From positions 18,176 through 82,175 of the forward strand of contig JAKSZP010005673.1 of assembly GCA_022478985.1 (NCBI GenBank): a stretch of DNA of 64,000 nucleotides, given 5' to 3'. Below, piece after piece: positions 1 through 11,983 of this stretch. Numbering within the stretch: position 1 is the first letter of the stretch; every line of letters starts with the position of its first letter. The stretch is from Massospora cicadina (taxonomy: Eukaryota; Entomophthoromycota; Entomophthoromycetes; Entomophthorales; Entomophthoraceae). Position numbers and translations under genes: made by a program. A model generated the notes under the pieces. It searched no databases. It was not told where the DNA came from and was given only the letters and a program-made list of their open reading frames with translations.

Positions 1-1094
1 AACAAAACGCATTGCATCCTTACATGGACATCAAACAGGTCTAACAGGAAGGGTCACGGTAGCCAACTTTATAGTTCTATCAATCATATGGTTCGCAGCC
101 CATGCAATCGCTTTCTCACCATCTTTCTTCAACACAGTCTATGCCCTATCAAAAGGATGGCTATGTTCCAACCACAACCCCCCTGTACGCCTCTAAAACC
201 TATTTGGCTTAAAAGGAATAGAGGTATGGGGCTTACTAATTACGTAGAGAAAGAAACCCATATACTGGGATCCTGGATAGCTCAGGTGACTAGCCCAGAT
301 CTTCCAGTTACACACTGGGCCAGAACAGCAAGATATAACTTCACACGTGCACTACAATTAAGAGACCCAGATCACCCAAACACATTAATCAAGTATCTGG
401 CATCCCATCCCACAGCTGCGGGACCACACGGCACTCCTGCACATTTCAAACAATTACTAACCATGAGAAGAGCGACATGGCGGATTCACATAAATGACCA
501 AACCAGTCACCGAGGACACCCAAGGCTAACTCACTGACAGGAGATCAATGATCAAATAGTCACAGACAATATAATAAGCAAAAGCCCGAATACCATAGCC
601 AGGATAGATTACCTGGACCATATGGACATACCCTACAATCTGGAGACCCAAAGAAGAGTATGGAGGTACACACATCACCCTCTACTCCAACCCAGGATAA
701 GAGCACATGTATGGAGGTGCATGAGGAGAGTATACTGAACAGCTGAATGGTCAAACGCCAATCACACCTCATGTGCGCTATGTGGTCAGTATGGAAGCCT
801 AGCTTACCGTCTAGAACAATGCCCAACATCAGTGGCGGTATGAAGAGGCCATGCGCCTTTTCCGCCTAGAAAACGGACATTTATTCAGCCTAGCAAGAAA
901 CATGTGCGCTATATACATGGACTCTCCTATCCACCCATCTCTCAGGGCGCTAATAGTAGCAATAGCACTATGGACGATACATAAAATGGTACTGGAATCG
1001 TTCACAGGAGAAGTGCCAACAATACAAGAAGCCATTCATCGCTTCCACAGCATATATTGGAACATTTCCAAGCATGGCTGTTTGGACATATGAA
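1..1094 (+). pseudogene. LINE ORF2 C-terminal region (post-RT domain and zinc motif), Ln1
   Basis: This is the segment of ORF2 after the reverse transcriptase. It begins at the conserved GRVTVAN block (about 50-75), continues through GLTNYVEKETHILGSWI and HPTAAGPHGTPAHFK (about 225-460), then IARIDYLDHMDIPYNLETQ (about 595-650) and the zinc-binding block CALCGQYGSLAYRLEQC (about 775-825). It ends near FQAWLFGHMNP (about 1065-1095). The same blocks occur in the same order in Ln3. In L1-type ORF2 proteins this C-terminal Cys/His module is needed for retrotransposition. The usual His of the motif reads Tyr here. Several frame changes and stops show it is dead. The open stretch 88-537 is one intact piece. 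Confidence 0.8.
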
Positions 1095-1348
1095 CCCCAT
1101 AACAGAAGGAAAATCAACACATGGCTCCCCATATGGTTCCTAAAAGTTTATCTCTTCCTTCACACATGCTGCATCCAAGAATAATCCAGCATAACTCCCC
1201 TCCCCTACCGTCTTAACCTTGGTGATCCTGGAGACAACAAGAAGGGCCTTGAAACCTCTGTGGTGTCTTTAATTGTAGAATTTCATTAGTTTTCTCACTA
1301 TATCGGAAGTGCTTGTCATTTGGTTGACCTTCCCCAAATAAATAAATT
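1..1348 (+). mobile_element. LINE Ln1, 3' part, cut by the window edge
   Basis: This is the 3' third of an L1-like non-LTR retrotransposon. Its translation matches, block by block, the end of ORF2 in Ln3 (54816-57701) and Ln2. The 3' untranslated part runs from about 1095 and ends at 1303-1348 in the tail shared by all LINE and ZKO copies here (TGTC..TGGTTGACC.. followed by AAATAAATAAAT). The element enters from the left edge, so its 5' end and 5' target duplication are not visible. It is disabled by frameshifts and stops. Confidence 0.85.
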
Positions 1349-2796
1349 AATCATCCTGGCATGACAGTAGATTATGGAGAACACTCTCTGAGTAGACAGT
1401 AGTGAGGAGTAAGAGAAAGAGAGCCACATGCCAAAGGTCATCCTGAGCAGCGTTGAATATTGGTGATTGTACTCCGCTTGAGCAAATGAAGTATTTGACC
1501 AATTTTCTGAAGCGGCTTTCTCTTGACCCATTCCTTTTCTCGCTTGAAATCTAGGCAAGTGGGGGTATGTGTTGGGATTTTGCTCATATTCCCAGCCAGC
1601 AAGGATACCAGGAATCGCTAAGGAATAATTCCATAATGCAAGGTGAATTGGAAATCAGTTGACCCTGACTTCGGTGTAACTATGTTCAGGAGATTTTAGG
1701 TTATTAGCCTGTTCTAATCCATTGGGGATTGGTCTGGACGAATGCTTAAGATCTCATGGGGCTGAGTTTCTGACGAAATAGGGACATCTGATAGTGATTA
1801 ATTATCAGGTGTACTGAATGGGATTAGTCTGGTTTCATCAATGACTGATTGGGAATGTAAATACTAAGCTGTGGGGCGAGTGATGACACCCGCAACTCAC
1901 AAATAAATTTAGTTGGTTTGTGACCTGCCATAATGGGTAACAAGTCCCATTAAATAAGCAGGTCGCTAGCCAAATATGGTTAGTTCAATTGGATTGAGAG
2001 GAAAACGTTAAGGACACTTTTTCTGACTCTTTCTGTTTTAGGTCTAGAGGATGTCCAATGATGGAATCCTAGCCAGGATGGTGAAGACAATCGCTGTTGA
2101 GACGAGGATGGAAGATTCAATGGCAACGGCTTCCGTTTCATCTAATAGTGTAAACCAAGGGTTGGACGCCGAATCCTCCACTATAAATTCCCTAGAATTA
2201 ACCATTAGAAATATAGTTTTTATCCGGTATACAGTAGATATAATAAGATAGCTTCTATCCAGTATACAGTAGGTATGCTCATATAGTTTATATTTGGTAT
2301 ATACTTTTACATTATACAGTAGATTTACCAGTTTAGTATCTTTATTAGCTTTCATTTGTTCTATTCTTTCTCAGGGATATTATTGCTGTGTGCGATAATT
2401 GGGAGAATCTTTAAGGAAAAGAGTAAGGATATGAGCGGAGATCCAGAGAAGAAGTGGAAACAAATTGGGGTTTGCTGCCAACTGTGTGTCAAATCAGAGA
2501 ACTGTCAATGGGAATCTCAGAGAAGATTGGCTTAGACGGTGCAAGGGAATGAATTCCTATTTCAAGACATCACGAGTATTTTGAGCGGAATTACTGGTGA
2601 GCGTGGGCTGAGATCTAAGAATTCCATTCATCTACAGATAATAGTCAACATACTATTATCAACTGATTATATCAACAACTATACAATGCGGATAAATTGC
2701 ACAAAATCTGAACCTGTGCAAGTAATAAGTTTATAGGGTTATTGACCTACAATAATCAAGACCTATAAATTTTTACACCTCTCTTCTCACAATCAG
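1349..2796. other. Unassigned AT-rich stretch, possibly an LTR-element end
   Basis: No convincing gene. A purine-rich tract at about 1555-1569 (AAGTGGGGGTATG) lies directly before TGTTGGGATTTTG. That is the arrangement of a polypurine tract before a 3' LTR, and a similar tract precedes the GypD 3' LTR at 32425. The stretch after 1570 could therefore be an LTR, but no second copy, clear end or target duplication was found. The open frames at 2051-2251 and 2539-2736 have no recognisable domain. A short tandem repeat lies at 2221-2325. Confidence 0.35.
2221..2325. repeat. Imperfect 35-bp tandem repeat, three units
   Basis: Units start at 2221, 2256 and 2291, an exact 35-bp spacing. The first two share TATCC(G/A)GTATACAGTA(G); the third is diverged but keeps TATACAGTAGAT near its end. 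It lies in the unassigned AT-rich stretch. No function is evident. Confidence 0.6.
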
Positions 2797-4195
2797 ACTC
2801 ATCTTCCAGCAGATACCACTTTTATGGTTCAGTTTTCTGGTTTGACCACCCACCTCCCCACTGCACTTCTCCACCAGGAGTTGATGGGCGGTTTGACAGC
2901 CCATGGCTACAACCCCATCTTACAATTTGTGGTCCCAAATGAGGCCACACGCCTCGCTGGGCCTTGGGCGTATGCCATGATCAATCCTGAATCTAGTAAA
3001 ATCACCTTATCAATTCCCCCTCACACCATCATTCCTTCTGCCCCTGACCATCCATTCTAGGCCCGCGTCAAGGGAAGGCAGATGATCTGTCTGTCCTGTT
3101 TTTAGTTGGACTACTCGGAATACAAGTGCCCTTCCTTAGCTGCTTCTGACAGCTCTGACTTTTCATCTGCTGGCTTCCAATCTGCCTCCCACCCTGTGGC
3201 AGTTCAGGTATGGGGTATGATCCTACCTTCCCCTTCCCCAAAGCCTGTTGCTGCAGCTTCACCTGCAGACACCAATCAGCCTCCTCCTCACCCCAGTGCT
3301 ACACACAATTTCTCCAATCAAGCACCAGCTTGGACCCCAGTTTGAACCCATGCTTTCTCCAACAAAACAACCAAACCACAACCATACGCCAATTTCCCAA
3401 TTCAATTCAATCAGAACCCAGGGGAGTTACTAGATGAAATTGACAATTTAGGTAATCTCATTTAAAACCATCTCTTAAAATAAGCGGTTCATTAATGAAG
3501 AATGGGACGTCAAATACCCTCCTCATCTATATGCCCCACAGCCAAACTCTGAACAATTTTTCAGTGACCACCAGCTTGCAGTTGAAGCAGCTGCCACACC
3601 AGATTGTCGTCCCCTCCGCAAAGCTGTCACCAAATCAGTGGTGATGCTCACAGGAGGAAGTCCCCCTCCTGTTATCCTCTCAACCCTCAACCCATAAGTA
3701 AGATTACAGTGAACCAATTACACAAAAATGTCAACGACGCTATCCAGAACGTGGCAACTGTAGCACGGAATTATAAAGCTAAGATTACCCAAACCAATAT
3801 TGCCACATTCATTAAACTCCCAGACGTCCACATTAAAGCCAAAAATGCATTACCTAAATATATCAGCGCCATTTTCTTAAATAAAAAGTTCCATGAGATA
3901 CCAATTATTTTTTATATTGAACCACATTCCGCCAATGCCCCAATGCCCTTGCTCTCTGCCTGAACACGTGCCCTACTTTGGGATGAGGAAGCTGCTGCCA
4001 AAGATGAGCCCCAATCCCCCCTCCCTCTCCGCCATGTTGGATAAGCTGTTTTCCGCTGTTCCCCTGTTTGGTTGTTTTTGTTTGGTGTATCTCATTCAAT
4101 CCACTCATTTTGAGCGTTTTGTTTAAATCGATTAATTACATTAGTTTTTAGTTTCAGTAATCTCCATCCCCTGGTCGGCTTACCTCAAATAAATT
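2790..4195 (+). mobile_element. ZKO1, 5'-truncated ORF1-only LINE-like element
   Basis: One of six copies of a family encoding a single zinc-knuckle protein and ending in the LINE tail. This copy starts inside the coding region (Thr-His-Leu-Pro-Ala-Asp-Thr-Thr, from 2797), where full copies have about 600 bp more, so it is 5'-truncated as expected from target-primed reverse transcription. The tail at 4156-4195 (CCATCCCCTGGTCGGCTTAC, then CTCAAATAAATT) matches ZKO2-5 and the LINEs. The 3' end abuts GypA1 at 4201. A clear target duplication was not found. Confidence 0.8.
2797..3963 (+). pseudogene. ZKO protein remnant (ORF1-like, zinc-knuckle), ZKO1
   Basis: The N-terminal third is missing. 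The visible order is the RRM-like block with GLTTHLP and NPILQFVVPNEATRLAGPWA (2835-2980), the block IPPHTIIPSAPDHPF (3020-3057), the knuckle region ICLSCF-stop-LDYSEYKC (about 3088-3130), a Pro/Gln-rich linker with AWTP and NQNPW-like residues, then a C-terminal domain (about 3530-3960) ending in IPIIF..HSANAPMPLLSA. The knuckle spacing CX2CX4HX4C is kept, but His is Tyr and a stop lies inside. By family logic it would bind RNA or DNA in a LINE-type particle; that role is inferred. Stops and frameshifts make it non-functional. Confidence 0.75.
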
Positions 4196-4399
4196 ATGAA
4201 TTCAGATAGCTTAGAGCTGGCGCAATGATTAAAGCCATCCAAAGTGTGTCAAAGGAGCATTTTCAGCGTTCAGCCATATAAACATGACAACTTTTTTTGG
4301 CAGTCTAAATAGCGGACCTCCAATACAGCTGAAGTTGGGGATAAAGCACTAGTAGTAACCAAACATCCCAAAAAAATACCTGTAAATCGCGTTTGCTAC

Positions 4400-5010
4400 T
4401 CGCCAGGGTCATTTTTGAATATCCTTCACTTTATTAAGATTCAGTATAAACCCATTTTCATCAACCATAAACCCAAGGTACCCCAGTTGGTCCTTGAAAA
4501 CGGTTCATTTACAAGGATTAGTTTTGATGTTGGCCTCAGAAAGCCAGCAAACTACCTTCTCCAGGTGGGTATGATGCTCAGAAAACGTTTGAGAAAAGAC
4601 ATTAATATCCTTGAGGTACACAAGAATGCATGCCAGCTTCAGGTCACCAAGGATAGTGTCTATGGCTCGTTGTAACATATCTGGGCGTTACACACCCCTT
4701 AAGGCATACATTACAGTTGGAAGAGACCCTTGGATGTTTTATAGCGAAGCTCTCCTGCTCTGCTGCGGGCAACTCAATTTTCCAGTGACTCAATATCAAA
4801 TCCATTGCTCGGAAATAATGAGCTCCTCCTAACTGATCCAAGGCATTGTCAATCTGCAGTAAGGGATATGAGTCCTTTTTAGTAATACTATTGAGCTTCT
4901 GGTAGTCTATCACTACCCAGCTGGTACTATCCTTTTTTTACAATTAGGGTGAGCGAAGCCCCTGGACTCTTTGATGGTTCTAGCATCCTTTGCTCCAGTA
5001 GCTTCATGAT
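4400..5010 (-). pseudogene. Reverse transcriptase of GypA1
   Basis: The N-terminal RT block is plain at 4913-4780: IDYQKLNSITKKDSYPLLQ, then IDNALDQLGGAHYF, followed by the motif-A region AMDLI..HWKIELP. The active-site block near 4600-4630 reads YLKD where active enzymes have YLDD or YVDD, so the catalytic pair is damaged. The RNase H start (WMALI-like block) continues to 4201. Frames shift several times. The enzyme would have copied element RNA into cDNA inside the virus-like particle. Confidence 0.8.
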
Positions 5011-5879
5011 TACCTTGAAACTACTTCTTTCGCTGCTCTTTATTGGCTGATAAGCCTAGACCTGATAAGGGGATGATCTCTAGTGTCCAAACAATGAATC
5101 ACCCCAAGCACATCCCAAATCATGATTATTGACAGCGAGAACTTCCTTATATTTCAAATAAAGATATAATTAATCCTTCTGTTCTTCCATTAAACCCAAT
5201 AAATTATCACGCGGTACCAAAGCTATTATTCTGGGCTGAGGTTTTATGGGTAGAACAAATTCATCCAGCAACTTGAACTCATGAAACTGAAGGACCTCCC
5301 CAATAGGAATCAAGTGTAAGTACGCCAATAATTGATGTCAGCGGACTTGCAATAGTTTTTTTGTAGATTTTCTAGTAAGACCTTAATATTTCCGTATTCT
5401 GGTAGTATAATGCCTGGAGCCATATGGGTGGTCAAGCTGCAAATGCTGATAAAGCAAAATAACTTCCCCATAGAGTCCTGTTGGTATTTCTACCTCTAGA
5501 TCAGTGCTTAAGATAACTTGGTGGCCAGAGGGTGTTGATAAGACCCAGTGCTCTGAGGGAAGCTCTTGATATTTGTATTTCTGCTGGGGGTGGGCCTGAG
5601 TCTTCTTCTTTAGTTGATGGTAGCAAACGGAATTACACCATCACTATATCTAAGGTTGACATATCTCATATGCACTGGATTTTTTGCACTCCGCTAGAAG
5701 CAATATAATTGGGATCTGCAGCCCCAGATTTTGGAAGGTATCCTTCATTATATTAACTAAAGCATCAAATTTACGCATGAAAGCAGTTCCAATTACTGGT
5801 CATAAAAATGGCGGTGACACTATCAAAGAGCTACAACAGCAAGTGACTCAAACTGCAAAATTAGCGCACTGTATGCTCC

Positions 5880-6040
5880 CTTGGAGACTATGCTTTCCGC
5901 TCCAGCAGTACCAGACACCATTCAATGTTCTACATTGGGTTTTAACGTCAACTTCGCCACCAACTTAATGAACACTATGTTGGCTGGGGCGCCCATATCT
6001 ATTATAACGTGGACTTGTGTTTTTGTCACAAAAGTTCACA
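5880..6040 (-). pseudogene. Aspartic protease of GypA1
   Basis: A retropepsin active-site segment is visible at 5979-5999, reading Asp-Met-Gly-Ala-Pro-Ala-Asn, followed by IV..KLVAKLTLKPNVEH. The position between gag and RT and the pattern D-x-G-A-P-x-N fit Gypsy proteases. The usual Thr or Ser after the catalytic Asp is Met here. That may be a CpG decay product (ACG to ATG) or a family feature, since GypA2 and GypB1 show the same change. Confidence 0.65.
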
Positions 6041-6284
6041 GCATGTACACTCAGAATAAGAAGGATTTTGACTGTTTAATACATGGAAATTTAAAGAATC
6101 TCTTTTTTAAGGAATCTCATAAAACCCTCAGTGACTTTAGGATATTTTTTAAAATTGCGTCCACTGGGAGGGCAACGTTTACTTCTTTCAGGGAAGGTGC
6201 ATATGAGGATGGTCCAGGATCATCTGGAAAAATTTATTTGAAAATTTGACAGGAGTAAGACTTTGGTTGTTCCTGTGGTCCTTC

Positions 6285-7760
6285 TTACACCATGGCCTTT
6301 GCATGAGCTCGTGTCAGTACATTTACCTCTCCAGCAAGCTGCTGATATAGGAATTCATCGTTGTACTGAGGGGCTTTGGCGGGATATACTTCCTCAGGGT
6401 TAGGTGGGACAGTTGGGGTTGGGATAGAGGAGGTATAGGGTTCCAAGTCTACATTGCTCCTTCTTTTCCCTGGTAGTACTAGTCCTGCTATACATAATGG
6501 ACCTGTCATTTAAGGCAACTTTGTGCAAGGTGCCCAGGGTGACTGCAATCAAAATAATTTATTCCATAGGGCCTGCATTCTTGGTTATTGTAAGATGGCC
6601 CAGGCTGATAATTTAACTGATATTGGTTAGCGTAAGCAGTCCCAGGTCAAAAGTTGGGCTGCTGGCAATTGTCATACGCAGTTTTAAACCAGAAGCTAGA
6701 CTACTGGGGGTAACTTGGCTGAGGGCGAGGCATGTAGTTGCAATAAGGCTGGGGTTACTGGGCGGAAAAAACACGGGGATGGATGAATCACTAATTAAGA
6801 AGGTCCAGAGATGGCTGCTGAAGATTTACAATTTGTATTGAGTGGTTTTTAGGTGGCAGATAGACGGCACAAAAATTGAACAACCTTGAGAAGGGATACT
6901 TCATCTTGAAAGGCAAGAGTCATAAAGTTGTAAAGTTTGTGGTATGGCTTCACCGCAGAGAACATTGCAATTCCCACATTGCTTTGGATAGAGTCCCTGC
7001 CCTAATTAACACATGAGCTTCCATTATGAATCTTTCAACAAATGCAGCGAGGATCTCATTATGATAGAACCTAATGGTCAAGAACTTAGCCATCCAATGT
7101 GACAACTTTGCAGTACCCCAAACTAACGCAGCATTGTATCCTTCACTCTTTGATATGTAATGTAACTTCTTGGGAGATAGAAAATGACTTGGTCGGTGCT
7201 TCCAACATCTAAGGTAAGTATCAGTAATTTAGTTTTGCGCTGATCCAATGGCTCCTTCCACTGCAAACATAAATCGTTTAAGGAACCTGTGAATGTTCCC
7301 ATCGCAGTCAAATGGAGGCAATAACTGATACAAACCTCCTCCTCCCACCATAACTGTGAGCCTTTGGAGCACACAGAGGAATTGTTCAAGACCCATAGGT
7401 TGTATCTCGTCAAGGAGCTGGTTAGGTAGGCCCAGTGGCGCATGGCTTATCCACTGCTTCAAGGGTATCATGGTCTCTTCAGTGGGCAGTACAGCCATTA
7501 CCTGGGGGCATCAATTCACCAAGATATAATCGTCTCTGGAGCTGCCATCATGGGTTGAGTAGCTCACGCTGCCTGTGTATATGGCAAAAAAAATCCGTGA
7601 CTGGGTACTTGGCCTCATATTTCACCATGACACAATTCTCAAGTGGCCCCTTGTTATTCTTTTACTTCCCAATGAGGATGTTATTAGGATAGATGTTGTT
7701 TGACTCCGCATCACACAATGTTGTTGTTCAGTAGTGTCATCCAGGCGATTATCAAGTTTC
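6285..7760 (-). pseudogene. Gag polyprotein of GypA1
   Basis: The coding trace runs from about 7500 (segments with HAPLGLPNQLLDEIQP, 7498-7229) through the capsid-like region to a zinc knuckle at about 6547-6514 reading CSHPGHLAQSC, i.e. the C-X4-H-X4-C half of a CCHC box. A Pro-rich tail follows to 6285 (YTSSIPTPTVPPNPEE). The homologous GypA2 knuckle reads CGHHGHLGWSC. Gag proteins of this kind assemble the particle and bind element RNA through the knuckle. Frameshifted throughout. Confidence 0.6.
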
Positions 7761-7990
7761 CCATTTTGCTGTCCAAGGATCTACATTTGGATGAACATGT
7801 TTTCAAGCTGGTATATTACGTCGTTATGCTCCTGATGAAGCTCATCCTGCTTCTTGAGCATCGCAATTAAAATAATTTTACTTTCCATGTATTCATCTGT
7901 TATGGTGTGCCATGAGGATTCCCCACCAATGCAGGCCTGAAGCGACATGGCCAGCAACTGGAAAATTTTTTAATTGTGGTTGTCCGATGG

Positions 7991-8010
7991 GCCCCCTGTA
8001 GTGAGCACCT
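7991..8010 (-). promoter_or_regulatory. Primer-binding site of GypA1
   Basis: Adjacent to the inner end of the 5' LTR. Read on the minus strand it is (A)GGTGCTCACTACAGGGGGC. It matches the GypA2 site at 48751-48770 at 19 of 20 positions; GypA2 begins TGG, as sites complementary to a tRNA 3' CCA end do. The tRNA was not identified. Confidence 0.65.
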
Positions 8011-8011
8011 C

Positions 8012-8610
8012 TATTATAATTTGGCGATATAAATTGATATATGCTGTAAGAATTGCGCATGGTTAAGCCCACTGAAAGTGGACGGACAATATGGGGATCA
8101 CCAGTTCATGAGACAACTTAATAAATTTAATAAAAATTTGAAGCAATAACTTCAGTCAAACTACTTTATTTATTTTTTTATATATAGCAGATTCTGTATA
8201 CTTGCTCTTCTCTTCTGACCTAAACTTCTCTTCCCTCTAGTCTTGTCATCACGCTTACATATCCACAACTTCAGTTTATTTCTGACCTTTTGCTTAGGCC
8301 TTTTCTTTTCCAACATATTTTCATTGGTTCATCCTTACAACGGAGAGGATCTGGAAGAATCTATTATACTTAAAATCACTATTGAATTATGTTGAGGCGA
8401 TCTAATAAATATTTGTCATGAGTTTGACATCGCCTGGTCACAATTATTTAGAGGAGATCCGGTTTTTATTTGTCCTGAGCATGGTATCACCTTATCACCT
8501 TATTTTAAAGCAATCTCACCAATATTATACTATTAATTGGTTTGGTCAATATTAACCAATCCGCAGCAGCTATTTAGAGCCTATGTTCCAGTCATATCAG
8601 AATCTCAACA
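8012..8610 (-). repeat. 5' LTR of GypA1
   Basis: Matches both GypA2 LTRs (42745-43303 and 48772-49334). The outer end at 8610 reads, on the minus strand, TGTTGAGATTCTGATATGAC. The inner end at about 8012 is decayed (TATTATAATTTGG against TGTTATAATTTTG). About 599 bp. Confidence 0.8.
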
Positions 8611-10600
8611 ATACCTAAACTAAGTAAATCTATAATAACTTACCATACACCACAAAAATCATTGTATGAGAGTTTCAGAGAGATAAACAAATGACAACTC
8701 AGAAATACTTATCGTTATTTCCCTTTAATAGAAGTGAGTCCATTGCAGCTTATGCCAAACTGTTTTCCCATGAGCTAAAGTTATTAAATAGCAAATGTAT
8801 TGGATAAACTTTGACGCCCAGGTTGCTCTTTGCCACTCCTGTGAGCCATACAAGGATCTATAAGGTATTACTACCAGTAATTAACAAAGAACTTAATATA
8901 AAATGAAAGACTAACAGTCTTTGCCAAAGCCGTCACTTTTGATGCGCCAACCCAAGTCAAAATAGGCCTTGTAATGAAGTTAATAAGTCCATTTGGCTTC
9001 ACACAATTTGACCTGGCCCTATAAGCCTTGCACTAATAAATTTCATCTTGGTTATTTAACTAGTCGCACATGCAACCAGATTGTGCACTATGGAAGTCAC
9101 TGTCATGCTATTGTTGCTGAGTCTAAGTTCATGTTGTACACCCTGATATTAATGAGGACTTTGAAAAGCAAGGTGAAACAAAACAAGGATATTCCACTTT
9201 TTCCAACTCTTGTATGATCCCAAATGATATAAAAATTAGCTTCCCTTCAATATCAAGTGAAGGGCAATTCGAAACTCATAGTGCTTTGTTACTACTCTCC
9301 TTAATTGAAATTACTGATAAAGAGGTAGCTATTACCATTCTGTCACCTCTATAAATAAAAGTGAATTTATATAAGTATAGGATACAAGCCTTATGTCCAG
9401 AAACTAAAACAACCTGAGCTTCTGGTCACCTCTAGTGATGCTTCCAAGTTGGATGTGGCTCAGATGGCCATAATTATTGGGGATTTACAAGAATCAGCTT
9501 TTCTATGTGATGACCTATTATCTTCTTTTTAAATCAAGGTGATACACAAGATGTAAATTTAGTCAATCCAGGTGATTCATACTATTATGTTTACATTTAT
9601 TTTGATATCACAGTCATAAGATAAAAGTGAGATCAATGTTGGACTGTAGGGCACTGATAATATTATGTCCGCCAATTAATTAAATTAACATGACCTTGCA
9701 AAGGATATCAATCATCAAAAATTATACAACATCATGAGACCACATATAAAACATCTTTAAAATTTTATAATGCATTGTCACTGCATTTCATCTCACTAGT
9801 AATACCAGCTTACACTATAGTTTTTTTAAATTAACATGACGACTTTTTCATTGAGATATCTTATATAAGGTCTTTTTGGAGTTATGGATGATTTTGAAGA
9901 GCTTACGTTATATATACTTGGTAAAAACCTTCCGCTATACTACAATGGGAAAGATGATGGCATTGTGCCTCAGAGGTCAATATTAGGGTAACCTCGCGTT
10001 ATAGGATGGGATAGTGCCAATTGGTCACTAAAAGATTTGTGGTTGTACATAGCAATTATATATAATAAAATCATAAAATTAAATGCGTCAGACTGTGGTC
10101 AAATTTATAATTAATTATTTTAATTGGCCATCATCTATAGTTGGGACAGAAATTAAATAAAAAATCCCCAAGAGTTATACAGTGAAATTTTAGCGCCATT
10201 TAATTGCTCTATTATATTTAATTGCTGCGCCTGAGATTAACTTTCTAGACCATGGAGAAAATCAAAACTGTTGGCCAATATAAAACCATACCTAATTAGA
10301 TAAAATGTCACAAAAATGTTGCGTTTGAGAATTTTCTACCAGTTGACATGGATAAAGAATACCCATAATTTTGGAAAATTGAAAGAGTGGTCCTTGGAAG
10401 CAACATGTTCTAATAAGTTTGTTCTTTGTACCTTGTGAAAGCATTCCAAGTATAAAATGGAACAAATGGACCAAGAATTGGCCCTTTTGAAAGAAACTAA
10501 TATAATTTTAAAAGATAATTTTGCTTTGGGGCGTGCACAAGACGTGCCAACCATTTTGTTACTGTTAATCATCTGGTAATTCGCTTGCATCCTACTAGAA
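8611..10600 (+). other. Decayed GypE 5' region, mostly unreadable
   Basis: AT-rich sequence with no intact domain. At about 8925-8995 a plus-strand reading FDAPTQVKIGLVMKLI resembles a Gypsy protease active-site block (D-x-G-A-P-x-N-V..LV.KL), which would be the right place for a protease upstream of the RT at 10.6 kb. 9220-10560 holds nothing I recognise. A gag or 5' LTR for GypE was not found. Confidence 0.35.
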
Positions 10601-11170
10601 GTTCAAAAAGTGCCTATGAAGTTTTACCTATAAGAAGCCAAACAGCTTGTGCAACTGGGGATGATAGTGCACTATAAGTGTCTGGAATCCCCAGTGTTGA
10701 TTGTCAAAAAAATGGGTATAATGTTGGTAATTGATTAAGAGGAATCTCAATACCTTTAAAAAGGATTCATATCTGTTACCTTGTATTGATGATGCAAATG
10801 ACAGCTTTGGCAGTGTGCTATACTTTTCTGCCTTTATTTAATTTCATGCTACCAGTAGATTAATTTGTTAAAAAATGATTAGAAGAAATGTGTAATGTTT
10901 ACTGCTCAGGGCCTAGATAAACTCACTCAGATGCCACAAGGGCTGTGTAATACCCTATAACCTTTCAATGACTATGGACATTATATTACAATATTTAAAC
11001 CTCTGCATACCAGCTTATCTAAAAAACATAAGAGTTTTTTCATGAAAGTTAACAACCAACTGAAACTCTTGGATAATTTTAACTCTGACTTGGCATGTAT
11101 GATTGTCATACAATTGCCATCTTGACTTTGCAGATTCTGTTGTAGGTAAGAATAGTTAGCTCCAATAATA
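10600..11170 (+). pseudogene. Reverse transcriptase of GypE, first part
   Basis: Plus-strand translation gives the classic N-terminal RT block LNTFKKDSYLLPCIDDANDS then FGSVLYFSAF (about 10740-10840), the QMPQGLCNT block before the active site (about 10928-10960), then YLKN at the active site (canonical YLDD lost) followed by IRVFS. It continues to NCHLDFADSVVG near 11150, the usual KCxF..VxFLG stretch. It is then cut by the GypB solo LTR, and the thumb resumes at about 11990. Confidence 0.75.
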
Positions 11171-11194
11171 CACTCAGGCAATTACATGTCTGAT

Positions 11195-11983
11195 CTAATT
11201 TTATGGTTTTGAACTAAAATAATGACAATATTGGCCAAAAGACCCTAGCCAATCCTCAGTGTAACCCCAAAAAATTGTGTTAAAACCTTATGAATAAAAA
11301 TGGACATTTCTACTAAATCTGGCAGTCAGATTGCCCAACCATGCGAGAAAAACAGTGGAGTCCATCAGAGGTTCCTCCCAGGCCACATCAAGTCCAAATC
11401 CAACCCCTAAGTGGGGACCACCCCCTTTTATATGATGGGTGAAAGTCCCCCAAGATGCAATAATTTTTGTTAATGAAGACAGATTAAAATATATTAAATT
11501 GTTACCCCATGGGTACGTCTTACCTAATAATGACTCCCCATAAGTTGTTCAGCCAAAATAAAATGAGTTTTCTGAGCTTAAATAGGCTGGATTTATATAT
11601 TTTCTTATTCAGATGGTAACAAGTTGTACCAAACTTACATTAAATTCTCTTTGACCCTCAATACAGTTTAAATACTGACTAGTGAGATATTGAGGAGGTT
11701 CATTTTTGTACCCTTACTGACACTAAAAATCCTTATAAAAATCAACTTTTTGCCTTTTATTGATTTTCTAACTTTATTATCTAAAAACCATTTTGTGGAT
11801 CCAGCCACCATCAGTACCAGCAACTGAGAAACAGTTGTATCCCCACAATGATCTTAAAATTCAATATAATAAAGTGAAAATTTAATGAGAGAAACTTAGT
11901 ATATGGAGTTACTCAATTACATGGCTTGCAGTTCTAGCCAATAAAAATTGAAGCTATAAAACGAATGACACAGCTAATAAGCA
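11195..11983 (+). repeat. GypB-type solo LTR inserted in the GypE RT
   Basis: Matches the GypB LTRs at 37606-38312 and 51827-52531. Shared landmarks are GGCCAAAAGACCCTAGCC (about 11233), the TATA-like block CCACCCCCTTTTATA (about 11420) and an end resembling CAGC(G/T)A..A(T)AAGCA (about 11971-11983). GypE RT sequence lies on both sides and no GypB internal sequence is present, so it is a solo LTR. The ends are decayed; the target duplication (ATGTC-like against AGTGT) is not convincing. Confidence 0.6.

Larger units (their letters stand above)
4201..8610 (-). mobile_element. GypA1, Ty3/Gypsy element lacking its integrase and 3' LTR
   Basis: Read right to left: 5' LTR (8012-8610), primer-binding site (7991-8010), gag (about 7760-6290), protease (about 6240-5880), reverse transcriptase (about 5010-4400) and the start of RNase H (to 4201). 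It then stops abruptly against ZKO1. GypA2 at 42.7-49.3 kb is a second copy of the same family, and the two align along the whole shared length. Integrase and 3' LTR are absent from this window. Multiple frameshifts and stops disable it. Confidence 0.85.

Noticed and set aside
2051..2251. 66-codon open frame as a host or small gene
   Set aside because: No recognisable domain, overlaps a tandem repeat, and open frames of this size are expected by chance in this window.
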